Shown here in pieces: positions 18,695 through 27,298 of a stretch of 64,000 bases of DNA (position 1 is the stretch's first letter; every line of letters begins with the position of its first letter). The DNA comes from Pseudovibrio sp000156235 (GTDB lineage: Bacteria; Pseudomonadota; Alphaproteobacteria; Rhizobiales; Stappiaceae). The translations under genes and the position numbers were made by a program. The stretch lies in the NCBI RefSeq assembly GCF_000156235.1, contig NZ_DS996812.1, positions 248,001 through 312,000 of the forward strand, written 5' to 3'. Under the pieces are notes generated by a model. It did not search any database and was not told the origin of the DNA. It saw only the letters and a program-made list of their open reading frames with translations.

Positions 18695-18919
18695 ATGAAA
18701 CAGGACATTCATCCAGATTACCACACCATCACTGTAAAGCTCGTTGATGGTTCCGAATTCACCACCCGTTCTACTTACGGTAAAGAAGGTGACACCCTGC
18801 AGCTCGACATCGATCCGAGCTCCCACCCAGCATGGACTGGTGGTGACCGTCAGCTCATGGACCGTGGTGGTCGCGTGTCCCGCTTCACCAACAAGTTTGG
18901 TGGCTTCCTGGGCAAATAA
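18695..18919 (+). CDS. rpmE: 50S ribosomal protein L31
   Basis: A 74-residue protein starting MKQDIHPDYHTITVKLVDG and ending in a FTNKFGGFL block, the standard L31 pattern. It lacks the CXXC zinc-binding cysteines, so it is the zinc-independent form. L31 bridges the two ribosomal subunits. The gene is preceded by about 260 bases of divergent promoter region and followed by a strong terminator, so it is probably monocistronic. Confidence 0.95.
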   Translation: MKQDIHPDYHTITVKLVDGSEFTTRSTYGKEGDTLQLDIDPSSHPAWTGGDRQLMDRGGRVSRFTNKFGGFLGK

Positions 18920-18941
18920 TTGCTCTGAAGTTTGCGAAATT

Positions 18942-18973
18942 AAAAACCCGAAGCGTTTGCTTCGGGTTTTTTT
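18942..18973. terminator. Terminator of rpmE
   Basis: AAAAACCCGAAGC pairs perfectly with GCTTCGGGTTTTT around a GTTT loop, followed by further T residues. It also serves the converging RcdA-like gene. Confidence 0.93.
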
Positions 18974-19024
18974 GTGCGCGTTTGAGGAGTGCGCAGGGTT
19001 GCTGGCGGAGTTGGCCAACAAAGA

Positions 19025-19549
19025 TTACTTGAAAGCGGCTGAGATTTGAGAGAGCTGGTCGCCGACCGGATTGGAACTGTTTGCTGCCTGCTCACGGAGC
19101 ATCTCTTCCTTGAGCATGTTGTCGACGTGCTTGATGCGCCTTTGTAGCTTGAAGGATGTTTCGATCAGGCCGCGAAGTTGCTCTGGCAGGTCGTTCCAGG
19201 CGGGGTTCTGCATTTCTTTGGTTGCGTTGTCGACGCGGATCTTGTTCTTTTCGCTCTGGGCTTCAGCCTGAACAATCTCACCATCATTTACGGCGCGCTG
19301 CAGGAGGAGCCAGGAGGCGAGCTGCATCAGGCGAGTGGTGAGGCGCATGGACTCTGTGGCGTAGGCGAGGGAGGCGGCTGGACCGAGAGCTTTGCTCTGC
19401 TTTCTGCCTGGGCCATCCAGGTAAGAGGCTGTCTCTTCAATCAGTCCCATGCCTTCACGAAAAAGCTCCGTGAAGTTTTGAGATGTCATGAGGCGCTGTG
19501 CAAAGTTGAAGGTATTCTCCGGTCCTGTTTCAGTTCTGAATTCACCCAT
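19025..19549 (-). CDS. DUF1465 family protein (RcdA-like)
   Basis: A 174-residue, largely helical protein of the DUF1465 family. The Caulobacter member RcdA is an adaptor that helps deliver CtrA to the ClpXP protease. Visible family features are the TFNFAQRLMTSQNFTELFREGM segment near the N-terminus and a disordered tail ending SQISAAFK. I use the ATG at 19549 with GAGGGG upstream; the frame extends to a TTG at 19564. A location beside rpmE supports the family call. A role in regulated proteolysis and the cell cycle is inferred from RcdA. Confidence 0.78.
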   Translation of the reverse strand: MGEFRTETGPENTFNFAQRLMTSQNFTELFREGMGLIEETASYLDGPGRKQSKALGPAASLAYATESMRLTTRLMQLASWLLLQRAVNDGEIVQAEAQSEKNKIRVDNATKEMQNPAWNDLPEQLRGLIETSFKLQRRIKHVDNMLKEEMLREQAANSSNPVGDQLSQISAAFK

Positions 19550-19773
19550 CTTAAAACCCCTCAATTAATGCGTTGCGTCTCTCTTGCCATCGTCCTTTGC
19601 ATTCCCAGTCTGAAACAATTACGGCTCGAAAATTGAAGTGAGCCTTTTGAAAAGAATAAAACTGTCTCGAAATGGAGCAAGAGATCTTACTTCAATCTGA
19701 ACGGAGCAAAGCCCGTGCCAACTCATGGTTGTGAATTGAGTGGTTAAGCCGGGTTTGGGTGTTGAACCGGCAG

Positions 19774-19800
19774 AAAAAAAGAGCCGCATCGGTGCGGCTC
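19774..19800 (-). terminator. Minus-strand intrinsic terminator
   Basis: GAGCCGCA pairs with TGCGGCTC around TCGG. Read on the minus strand it is followed by seven T residues. It lies 190 bases past the DUF1192 stop, so it ends either that transcript or an unseen small RNA. Confidence 0.75.
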
Positions 19801-19828
19801 TGAGGTGTTTTAACAGGGAGGCGTCAAG

Positions 19829-19848
19829 CAGAGTGAACGTTCACTCTG
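19829..19848. promoter_or_regulatory. 20-bp perfect palindrome, operator-like
   Basis: CAGAGTGAACGTTCACTCTG is a perfect inverted repeat whose core resembles TetR-family operators. No regulator gene is adjacent, so the binding protein is unknown. The surrounding 19550-19991 gap has no other gene that I can see. Confidence 0.4.
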
Positions 19849-19991
19849 GATCCAGATCAACTGGAATAACTAAGTTCTAATTTAAAATGGTTAACGATAC
19901 GTAAATTGTAAGTATCCAATTTATATATTTGCGAATTGTAGCTTGCATTTATATGATTTTAGCCAAGTTGTTTGTTTTAAATGTTGTTTGA

Positions 19992-20186
19992 TTACTTGAA
20001 GAAGCTTTCTGCGGATGCGTTGATTTCTGACTTTGTTTTGATCTCATTCTCGACGCGTTTGATCTCTTCCTTAAGTTGTTCAAGTCGCTCATTTAATTCG
20101 TGGATTGAAAGGTTGCTGAGCGGCTCTCCCACAACAATGCCAGAGGTTGTGGAGCGCGGTGTTTCGTCATCATCAAAAATTCCCAT
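19992..20186 (-). CDS. DUF1192 family small protein
   Basis: A 64-residue protein beginning MGIFDDDETPR with a central LSIHELNERLEQLKEEIKRVE coiled segment, the usual DUF1192 pattern in Rhizobiales. The family has no assigned function. It is divergent from the quinone oxidoreductase gene, its common neighbour in related genomes. A minus-strand terminator lies about 190 bp downstream. Confidence 0.8.
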   Translation of the reverse strand: MGIFDDDETPRSTTSGIVVGEPLSNLSIHELNERLEQLKEEIKRVENEIKTKSEINASAESFFK

Positions 20187-20373
20187 AGCGCTATGAACTC
20201 CTTATGTTGACCCTGAGCGCTGCTCCATTCCCAAAAATGAAGAAAACACCTTTGGTGGGGTAGACGGGCTCTTGTTGGGAACTATTCTTCACTTAATTGA
20301 GAAAGTGAGCAAGCGGCAGTTTTGGCGAGTGCGGAGAGTGGGGCAGCAGATGACAGTAGGGGGACATCCAGAA

Positions 20374-21357
20374 ATGATGAAAGCCGTGGTGATGAACGGT
20401 GTTGGGGGCTCGGAAGTCCTTGAAATTGCAGAGGTTGAGGTTCCGAAGCCTGGTATTGGTGAGGTTCTGATCAAGGTTCATGCTGCTGGCGTCAATCGGC
20501 CGGATGTCATTCAGCGCAAAGGGGCATATCCGCCTCCTCCGGGTGCTTCGCCTCTACTCGGATTGGAAGTCTCCGGTGAAATTGTTGAGCTAGGAGAAGG
20601 GGTTGCCTCTCATAAAGTTGGTGAGCGTGTGTGCGCGCTGACACCGGGAGGGGGATATGCGGAGTATTGTGTGGCGCCTGCTGCGCATGTTCTGCATGTG
20701 CCGGCTGGGATGTCCATGGAAGAAGCGGCTGGCGTTCCTGAAACCTTCTTCACCGTGTGGTCGAATGTGTTTGATAGGCTGGGATTGCAGTCCGGGGAGA
20801 AGTTCCTCGTTCATGGTGGCTCATCCGGTATCGGAACGACCGCTATTCAGCTGGCAAAGGCCTTTGGGGCTGAGGTGTTCACCACTGTCGGCTCTGAGGA
20901 GAAGGCACAGGCCGTTCGGGAGCTTGGGGCGGACTATGTCATCAACTACCGGACAACCGACTTTGTAAAAGAGATCGGCAACATCACCAGCAAACAAGGT
21001 GTTGAGGTGATCCTTGATATGGTTGGTGGCGATTACGTGGAGAAGAATTGGATCGTGGCCGCCATTGAAGGGCGGATCTGCCAGATTGCGACGCTGCATG
21101 GGCCTTCGGAAAATGTCAACTTTAGCCGATTAATGATGAAGCGGCTGACACATACCGGTTCTACGCTTCGACCGCGGACCAACGAGTACAAAGGGCATAT
21201 TGCTGAGGCTCTGCATGAGAAGGTCTGGCCGCTGCTGGAAAGTGCGAGGGTGAAGGTGGTTATGGATAAGGTCTTTGATATCAGCGATGTAAGGGCTGCC
21301 CATGACAGGATGGAAGGATCCAACCACATTGGAAAGATCATCCTGAAAGTTGCTTAG
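20374..21357 (+). CDS. NAD(P)H quinone oxidoreductase, PIG3-like
   Basis: A 327-residue member of the zinc-independent medium-chain dehydrogenase family. It reduces quinones or enones with NADPH. Features are AGVNRPDVIQRKGAYPPPPG near residue 40, a LGLEVSG block, and the cofactor loop HGGSSGIGTTAIQLAK near 145. No zinc-binding cysteines are present. The start is ambiguous: ATG at 20374 (chosen), 20377 or 20350. AGGGGG lies about 10 bases before 20374. The open frame begins at 20272. Its stop overlaps a palindromic repeat. Confidence 0.85.
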   Translation: MMKAVVMNGVGGSEVLEIAEVEVPKPGIGEVLIKVHAAGVNRPDVIQRKGAYPPPPGASPLLGLEVSGEIVELGEGVASHKVGERVCALTPGGGYAEYCVAPAAHVLHVPAGMSMEEAAGVPETFFTVWSNVFDRLGLQSGEKFLVHGGSSGIGTTAIQLAKAFGAEVFTTVGSEEKAQAVRELGADYVINYRTTDFVKEIGNITSKQGVEVILDMVGGDYVEKNWIVAAIEGRICQIATLHGPSENVNFSRLMMKRLTHTGSTLRPRTNEYKGHIAEALHEKVWPLLESARVKVVMDKVFDISDVRAAHDRMEGSNHIGKIILKVA

Positions 21358-21396
21358 AGCATTCTGCCTGCATTCGCATTCACTCTTTATGCTCTA
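21355..21396. repeat. Palindromic extragenic repeat-like hairpin
   Basis: TAGAGCAT (21355-21362) pairs with ATGCTCTA (21389-21396) across 26 bases. The TAGAGC edges resemble palindromic repeats common in Rhizobiales. The left arm overlaps the stop codon of the oxidoreductase gene. Confidence 0.45.
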
Positions 21397-21646
21397 GCAT
21401 GAGTTTGGGGAGCGAGTTCGGATCGTTTGACCCTGTTTAATCAGAGGGAATGCGCTTCAGGGAAAGTGCATAGGTGCCGCTTCAATTCGCACAGGTTTCC
21501 TAAAGAAGCTGGCGGCAAGTGTTGATCTGGTTTGCTTTTGGGGAAATGTGGGCGTATAGTGCGCTCAAGTTTCCCCAAAAACTCTTATGGAATTCGGCTT
21601 CGCCACCTTTGATTAGGCTGTGGAGCACACAGGAGGGATTTATACA

Positions 21647-22366
21647 ATGTCCAACGCACCGCTTATGCCAAAGGCAACAGCCGTATGGTTGGTAGACAAC
21701 ACCGCTCTGGGCTTCGATCAGATTGCTGCGTTTTGTAAGCTGCATCCGTTGGAAGTGAAGGCGATCGCTGATGGTGAAGCTGCACAGGGCATCAAGGGTA
21801 TGGACCCTGTTCTGACTGGCCAGCTGACCCGCGAAGAGATTGAAAAAGCTCAGAATAACCCGAGCTACCGCATGCAGGTGCAGGAGTCCAAGGTGCGCGT
21901 TCCTGAGAACAAGCGCAAGGGCCCTCGTTACACCCCGGTTTCTCGTCGTCAGGATCGTCCAAACGCAATTCTGTGGCTGGTTCGTTACCATCCTGAGCTG
22001 CTGGATGCGCAGATCATGCGTCTTGTTGGTACCACCAAGCCAACCATTGAAGCGATCCGCACCAGAACTCACTGGAACTCTGCGAACCTTGAGCCGATGG
22101 ATCCGGTAACTCTGGGCCTGTGTTCCCAGATTGAGCTGGACATCGAAGTTGAGAAAGCTGCGAAGAACGCTCCTAAGCCTATGGAAGGTGAAGAGCCGCA
22201 GACCCTTATGCCTGTTGACGAAACAACAAGCGAAGACGCGATTGCAGCTGCGTTTGCGACCCCAGCACCGAAGACCCGTGAAGAAGAAGAGGAAGTGGAT
22301 GCAGATGCTGTGTTCGCGAACTTCAAATCCATGGGTGAAGGTGATGAGGACGAAGACGAGCGCTAA
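21647..22366 (+). CDS. trcR: DUF1013 protein, cell-cycle regulator TrcR-like
   Basis: A 239-residue protein of the DUF1013 family, annotated in alphaproteobacteria as the cell-cycle transcriptional regulator TrcR. It starts MSNAPLMPKATAVWLVDNTALGFDQIAAF, a helix-turn-helix-like N-terminus. Its middle part has VRYHPELLDAQIMRLVGTTKPTIEAIR, and its tail is acidic. AGGAGGGAT precedes the ATG at 21647. The frame is open from 21620. A DNA-binding role is from family knowledge, not from tested residues here. Confidence 0.85.
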   Translation: MSNAPLMPKATAVWLVDNTALGFDQIAAFCKLHPLEVKAIADGEAAQGIKGMDPVLTGQLTREEIEKAQNNPSYRMQVQESKVRVPENKRKGPRYTPVSRRQDRPNAILWLVRYHPELLDAQIMRLVGTTKPTIEAIRTRTHWNSANLEPMDPVTLGLCSQIELDIEVEKAAKNAPKPMEGEEPQTLMPVDETTSEDAIAAAFATPAPKTREEEEEVDADAVFANFKSMGEGDEDEDER

Positions 22367-22376
22367 GAACGCCATT

Positions 22377-22426
22377 AGAGCGAGTTCTTATCATTTGATT
22401 GAACCCAATCAAATGGAACGCGCTTT
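22377..22426. repeat. Palindromic extragenic repeat
   Basis: CATTTGATT pairs with AATCAAATG around GAACCC. Outer arms AGCGAGTTC and GAACGCGCT pair with one mismatch and a 4-base bulge. The shape and AGAGCG edges match palindromic elements that I recall as frequent in Rhizobiales genomes. Confidence 0.6.
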
Positions 22427-22475
22427 GAAGGGGCATAACTTTCAAAAAACTGCCCCGACTTTGTAGGATAACCTG

Positions 22476-22508
22476 AAAAGCCGCTGCCCACCCGGGCGCG
22501 GCTTTTTT
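22476..22508 (+). terminator. Terminator of the trcR-like gene
   Basis: AAAAGCCGC pairs with GCGGCTTTT, with an inner GCCC/GGGC stem, followed by T residues. It lies 110 bp after the stop. Confidence 0.85.
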
Positions 22509-22722
22509 GCTATTTGCGTCGCTATGCGCAGCTTTGCGTTATTCTGCGTTTTTTATGTTTTCGCTGCGTTGCTGTGTTTGTTGAATGAGTTAAATTTTTT
22601 GACAGGAATCTTTTCCTCGTTACAGCGTGTAGGTGTACTGTAACTCTTAAGGCTTCTTATCGATCAATAAATAGCATTGCTAGGTGGTGCTTTTTTCCTG
22701 CTGGTTTTCGGGATGTTTAGAG

Positions 22723-23268
22723 ATGTTCATTCGTGTGTTCTTAGTGCTGGCTTTTGCTGCACTATTAGGTGTTTCTAGAGCTTCAGCCTTTGTGGGAGGA
22801 GGAGAGACACTCCTTATGGATTTGCCTGAAGGATATGAGGTTGTGAACATTGAGAACGTCGCGGGGCTCGAGATCATCTATATGTTTTCAGAGGATGAGG
22901 ATCTCAGTGATTATCACGAGAGTTTGGAGCTGTTTAACTACCCGTTTGGCGGAGCGGAAATGTCAGAGTATGAAGCATTTTACGAGAAGTATGAGCACCC
23001 ATTCTGTCAAGAAACCACGACCACCTTTGTTCGCAAAGGACGGGAAAACCAAGTCGAGTATGCACTCCTAAAAACCTCTTGTGTCGTTCCCCGGGCTGTG
23101 AGTGGGCTGACTGTTCTGACTAAACTTATTTTGGGTAATGCCAGAACATATGTTGTCTCCAAGACTTGGATGTATGAACCTGATAAAGCCGAGATGGAAA
23201 CATGGACCAAATATCTAGATGGGGTTCATGTATGTGACACCCGAGTTGATAAGAGAGGGTGTATGTAA
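22723..23268 (+). CDS. Hypothetical secreted protein
   Basis: A 181-residue protein with a clear signal peptide (MFIRVFLVLAFAALLGVSRASA) and a mature part with four or five cysteines, including HPFCQE and a C-terminal VCDTRVDKRGC segment, suggesting disulfides in the periplasm. No family is recognised. The start at 22723 places the signal peptide correctly; the frame is open from 22684. It is 99 bp upstream of the M16 peptidase gene on the same strand and, like it, more AT-rich than the housekeeping genes. Confidence 0.6.
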   Translation: MFIRVFLVLAFAALLGVSRASAFVGGGETLLMDLPEGYEVVNIENVAGLEIIYMFSEDEDLSDYHESLELFNYPFGGAEMSEYEAFYEKYEHPFCQETTTTFVRKGRENQVEYALLKTSCVVPRAVSGLTVLTKLILGNARTYVVSKTWMYEPDKAEMETWTKYLDGVHVCDTRVDKRGCM

Positions 23269-23367
23269 AACCAGTATAAGATTGGTGCTGTGTTAGGATG
23301 GTCTCTTAAGCGCAGTGTACGGTTCTCTTTGGCCTACATTTTTCTCAAGTAATATTTTCAAAGGTTT

Positions 23368-24660
23368 ATGATGCGCGTCATCGGTTTGTTTTTATCGTTT
23401 TTCTTTCTGATCTTTGGAGAGGTAGTTCAAGCTCAAAGCATCATCGAGCTTTCGGAAAAAGGCGGATTGCACGCGGCCTATGTTGTTCCAACAGATGACT
23501 ACGACCGGGTAGATGTGCAGTTGATCGTTCTTTCAGGAACGTTTGATGATCCTGAACCATCTGGCACTGCTCACCTGACAGAGCATCTGGCCGCTTTCTC
23601 GTCAGACGCCACAATTTTAAGAGAGCCCAGAGAACGTGATATTCATGCCTCGATCACGCCAGTGTCCACGGTTTACACAAATTCTGGTGTGCCTTCTGAT
23701 GCAGAGCTGCTGTTGCGGTTGTCTCGAGCTGTGCTTGACACACCAAGTGTGCCAGCAGGTTTTGCTGAAAGTGAAATCGAAATTATTCGACGTGAAACAT
23801 TGCTTCGTGAAAGGCAAATTCCTCGTCGCTGGTTGAGGCGAATTGCTCTTCAAAACCTGTATGGAACTTTGCGTGGACGTGCGAACAACACAGTTGATGA
23901 TCTACCCAAGCTGAGTGTTGAAAAGGCCTATCAGTTCCATAAGGAGCATTATGCTCCTTCCAATGTAACCCTGATTGTGTCTGGCAAGATTGAGCCGGAT
24001 ACAGCTGCCGAGCTTGTTGCGCGTGTGTTTGGTGACACAGAGCCCTCTGCTGTTCCTGACAAACCTTGGCTAGATAAGAAACCTGATCCTACGCACAGAT
24101 CTGTCGAATACATTGAATCGAACAAGCTGATGCGCGATGCGGTGCAATTCATTAAGTTCATAGAATTTGAAGGTGAGCAATCCAGCATAGATATGCAGGG
24201 TGAATTTTTCATCGCGAGCGATATTCTGATCAGTAGATTAGAAAATGCTCTTTATTTTGAAGACACTAGATTTTTTATAGATGACATAGATATGCATTTT
24301 GTAAGAAACGCAGATCTTGAGCTTTCTATAAATGTGCAGCTGATGCCCGACTTCAGCTTGGATGAGGCGCACAGCATTGTGAAAGAGACCATGGCCAGTT
24401 TGCTGGATGAGCCGATCAGCAGCCATGAAATTGATCAGGCGCGTAAGAAAGAAGTGACGAATGCTCTGTACGCCAAACACCGACCTGACTTATTTCTATC
24501 ATTCCTGAATAACGTCGCTGCAGATGGATTCCCGCCTGTTAGCCCGTCAGTGTTCGCGGAGATGTTGGGCAATGTAACTGACCGAAATGTCATTAATTTC
24601 GTGAAAACGATTGTGAAACCGTCGGCTACGTCAGTCATTTTAGCCAAAAAAGTAGATTGA
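23368..24660 (+). CDS. Exported M16 family zinc metallopeptidase
   Basis: A 430-residue protein with an N-terminal signal (hydrophobic residues 4-20). The inverted zinc motif HLTEH is intact at residues 69-73, and a glutamate-rich helix at 134-143 supplies the third ligand, as in pitrilysin-type enzymes. The second half keeps the M16 C-terminal fold pattern. The expected place of action is the periplasm, cutting peptides. The next gene starts one base after the stop and encodes an M16-like protein without the zinc motif, so the pair probably forms a heterodimer. Confidence 0.85.
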   Translation: MMRVIGLFLSFFFLIFGEVVQAQSIIELSEKGGLHAAYVVPTDDYDRVDVQLIVLSGTFDDPEPSGTAHLTEHLAAFSSDATILREPRERDIHASITPVSTVYTNSGVPSDAELLLRLSRAVLDTPSVPAGFAESEIEIIRRETLLRERQIPRRWLRRIALQNLYGTLRGRANNTVDDLPKLSVEKAYQFHKEHYAPSNVTLIVSGKIEPDTAAELVARVFGDTEPSAVPDKPWLDKKPDPTHRSVEYIESNKLMRDAVQFIKFIEFEGEQSSIDMQGEFFIASDILISRLENALYFEDTRFFIDDIDMHFVRNADLELSINVQLMPDFSLDEAHSIVKETMASLLDEPISSHEIDQARKKEVTNALYAKHRPDLFLSFLNNVAADGFPPVSPSVFAEMLGNVTDRNVINFVKTIVKPSATSVILAKKVD

Positions 24661-24661
24661 A

Positions 24662-26041
24662 ATGCAGATATTTAAGCGCTCACTGATCACCTCTATTCTG
24701 GTGGTTCTTTGTCTAATTTCAGCACAGCGGGTACATGCAGAGCTCATTGCATCAAATGACAGGGCGAATTTCTCTTATCTTTCCCCCCTTCGTAACGGAC
24801 TTTCGGCAATCACCTTAGTTTGGCCAATAGATCCTCCAACACAAAGCCGGGCAACTGCATTGTTGGCCGGACTCTCAAGTGTGATGATAGGAGGGACAAC
24901 GAGCCGTTCTGCTTATGAAGTTGATACATTTCGGCGGACAAAAGGGTTTCAGCATAAGCTCAGTATAGATGGTCGAAATCTACTGCTCACAATATCTGCA
25001 CCACCACAAGTTTTTCCGGAAGCACTTGAGTATCTGGAGGAGCTTTTACTTAAATCGGAGTACTCGAAAGGCTGGTATGAGAGGGAGTTTGAAAAGTTTA
25101 GCCTCAGAAACTCTAGCAAGACTGGAAGACCATCAGACGTCATAAATGAGATCTTTCATTTCCTTAGTTTCGGATCTGACGATGTGGCTAACGATGGAAG
25201 CGAGGGAGATATTCGTTTCGGTCAACCTAGTCAGGTCATCTTGAGGGGCGGGGATGAAGATGTTCAACGCCGTGTCGCGCAACTGTTAATGAAGCTTCCT
25301 ACAAAGAAATGGGGGTTCCGTCTCACAGATTGGGCGTCTGCGCTGACTGGTGCAGAAGAGCAATCCTCTGCCTTGCCATCTGGAACCATTCATTTTGCGG
25401 ATCCTGACTCCACTGAGATGTTAATCTTGCTTGTTAAAGCAGAAGAGTTTGAAGACGAAGTTGCCCAGATTGGTGCCAACCTGTTGGTGGACTATATTGG
25501 AGACAACTCGGGGTCCGAGATGTTTCGTATTATTCGACAGGAAATGCGAGCGGCTTATGAACCACGCTCAAACTTCATTGTTCTGGGAAAAAACAAGGCA
25601 ATTATTTCTTTGAGTGCGACTGTTGAAGCGAAGAAGTGGCCCGAGATTTATGGCACCATGAAAGCGATTTATGAAAACACGCGTGCTGGAAAAGTAGATT
25701 TATCTGGATTGAAAGTACAGCATGATCGATTGAACAACACTTATGTTAGCCAGTTCTTTACGAGCCCTGTCTGGGGAGTGAAGCATTATCTTCATGAGTA
25801 CCCTGATGGAGCGGAAGGCACTATAAACTTGCCACTTTTTATGGCGCTTGAAAATGCACTTCTCAATAAGATTGTTGCGAGTTCTGAAGAGTATCTGCCG
25901 CCCTTGGATGATTTTCTTCTTATTCTGATCGGTGGAGGAGACTCTCCATCAGAGAAGCTAAAATCAAAAGGTTACTGCGCGTTGCCGAAGAACACCTCAC
26001 TTAGTTTCTGCCTTGATGCACTGTCGCAGGTTTCAAACTAA
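24662..26041 (+). CDS. Exported M16-like protein lacking the zinc motif
   Basis: A 459-residue protein with a signal peptide (residues 5-26). Its layout follows M16 proteins (RNGLSAITLVWPIDPP near the start, then GLSSVMIGGTTSRSAYEVD where active members carry HxxEH), but the zinc-binding histidines and glutamate are absent. In known M16B pairs the inactive subunit completes the peptide-binding chamber. It directly follows the active M16 gene with one base between, so translation is probably coupled. Non-catalytic partner status is an inference from the missing motif. Confidence 0.78.
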   Translation: MQIFKRSLITSILVVLCLISAQRVHAELIASNDRANFSYLSPLRNGLSAITLVWPIDPPTQSRATALLAGLSSVMIGGTTSRSAYEVDTFRRTKGFQHKLSIDGRNLLLTISAPPQVFPEALEYLEELLLKSEYSKGWYEREFEKFSLRNSSKTGRPSDVINEIFHFLSFGSDDVANDGSEGDIRFGQPSQVILRGGDEDVQRRVAQLLMKLPTKKWGFRLTDWASALTGAEEQSSALPSGTIHFADPDSTEMLILLVKAEEFEDEVAQIGANLLVDYIGDNSGSEMFRIIRQEMRAAYEPRSNFIVLGKNKAIISLSATVEAKKWPEIYGTMKAIYENTRAGKVDLSGLKVQHDRLNNTYVSQFFTSPVWGVKHYLHEYPDGAEGTINLPLFMALENALLNKIVASSEEYLPPLDDFLLILIGGGDSPSEKLKSKGYCALPKNTSLSFCLDALSQVSN

Positions 26042-26195
26042 GGGGTTTGGCTGTTGTCATTTAGTTCACGTTTCAAATGACAATGATGAACTCAGATACA
26101 GTCGGCAGTCAGGTGTATCAGGACGCGTTGATTGTACCTAGATAGCTGATTTGAGTATGCCGTTGCTGGAACGATGGAAGATGCGAAAGTCAGAT

Positions 26196-26240
26196 CAAAA
26201 AAAACAGGCGCTTGAGGTTCATGCTCAGGCGCCTGTTTTT
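26196..26240. terminator. Strong bidirectional terminator
   Basis: AAAAACAGGCGCTTGAG pairs with CTCAGGCGCCTGTTTTT around a 7-base loop. It lies between the convergent M16-like and OmpA-domain genes. Confidence 0.9.
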
Positions 26241-26260
26241 GTGTCTGGTTTTATCAGCCT

Positions 26261-27295
26261 TTACCGCTGTGTGAGTTTTAGCTCGATGCGGCGGTTTTTG
26301 GCGTAGGCTTCGTCGGTGGTGCCTTCTTCGAGGGGTTGGAATTCGCCGAAGCCGGCGGCGACCAGGCGGTCGGGTTCTACGCCCTTGGAGATGAGGTATT
26401 TGACCACCGAGATGGCGCGGGCGGCTGAGAGTTCCCAGTTGTCGCGCAGGCGACCTGTGCCGGAGAGGGGACGGGCATCGGTGTGACCATCCACGCGCAG
26501 GACCCAGTTGATCTCATCGGGGATCTGGCCTTCCAGTTCCAGAATGGCGCTTGCGAGGATATCGAGCTGGTTTCTGCCTTGCGGGTTGACCTCTTCGTCA
26601 CCGGAGGAGAACAGCACCTCGGACTGGAACACGAAGCGGTCGCCGACGACTTCGATATCGGAGCGCTGGGCGAGGATTTCGCGCAGGCGGCCAAAGAAGT
26701 CTGAGCGGTAGCGGGACAGTTCCTGTACGCGCTGGGCGAGGGCCACGTTGAGCCGCTTGCCAAGATCGGCAATGCGGGTCTGGCTTTCTCTGTCACGCTT
26801 TTCTGAGGCGTCCAGTGCGTCTTCCAGTACGGCAATCTGGCGGCGCAGGGCGCTGATCTGCTGGTTCAGCAGTTCTACCTGTGCCAGAGCCTTGGAGCTG
26901 ATGTTCTGTTCGCCTTCCAGCTTGGCCTGAAGGGCAGCCAGCGCACCTCCTGCTTCGTCAATCTGGCCGGAACGCTCATTGAGCAGGCCCTGAAGACGAT
27001 CCCGTTCTCCAGAGGCTTGTTCCAGACCCAGTTGCAGGGAAGAGATGGTGGATTCCAGATCTCCCACATTCGCCTTTTCCAGCGCCAGCAGCTCTGTGAG
27101 CTCTGCGATTTGCTGGTTGAGGCGATTGAGCACCTTATCCCGGCCAGACAGCTGCTGGCTGAGAAAGAACTGCGCAATCATGAAGATGGAGAGCAGGAAG
27201 ATGAACACCAGCAGGAGCGCGGACATGGCATCCACGAAACCCGGCCAGTAATCCTCTGAGCTGCTTTGAGACCTGCGTGTGCGTACTCCTGCCAT
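26261..27295 (-). CDS. MotB-like protein with coiled coil and OmpA domain
   Basis: A 344-residue inner-membrane protein. One membrane helix (about residues 24-46) is preceded by Asp22 in WPGFVDAM, the place of the proton-carrying aspartate of MotB. A long coiled coil (about 55-180) leads to a C-terminal OmpA/peptidoglycan-binding domain with VDGHTDARPL and NWELSAARA. The partner MotA/ExbB-like gene ends 3 bp upstream on the same strand. Together they resemble a proton-driven stator anchored to the cell wall. No flagellar or Tol gene is adjacent, so the driven process is unknown. Confidence 0.82.
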   Translation of the reverse strand: MAGVRTRRSQSSSEDYWPGFVDAMSALLLVFIFLLSIFMIAQFFLSQQLSGRDKVLNRLNQQIAELTELLALEKANVGDLESTISSLQLGLEQASGERDRLQGLLNERSGQIDEAGGALAALQAKLEGEQNISSKALAQVELLNQQISALRRQIAVLEDALDASEKRDRESQTRIADLGKRLNVALAQRVQELSRYRSDFFGRLREILAQRSDIEVVGDRFVFQSEVLFSSGDEEVNPQGRNQLDILASAILELEGQIPDEINWVLRVDGHTDARPLSGTGRLRDNWELSAARAISVVKYLISKGVEPDRLVAAGFGEFQPLEEGTTDEAYAKNRRIELKLTQR

Positions 27296-27298
27296 GCT

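Noticed and set aside
21500..22375. 291-residue minus-strand frame opposite the trcR-like gene
   Set aside because: Antisense shadow of a conserved coding gene with a low-quality protein composition.
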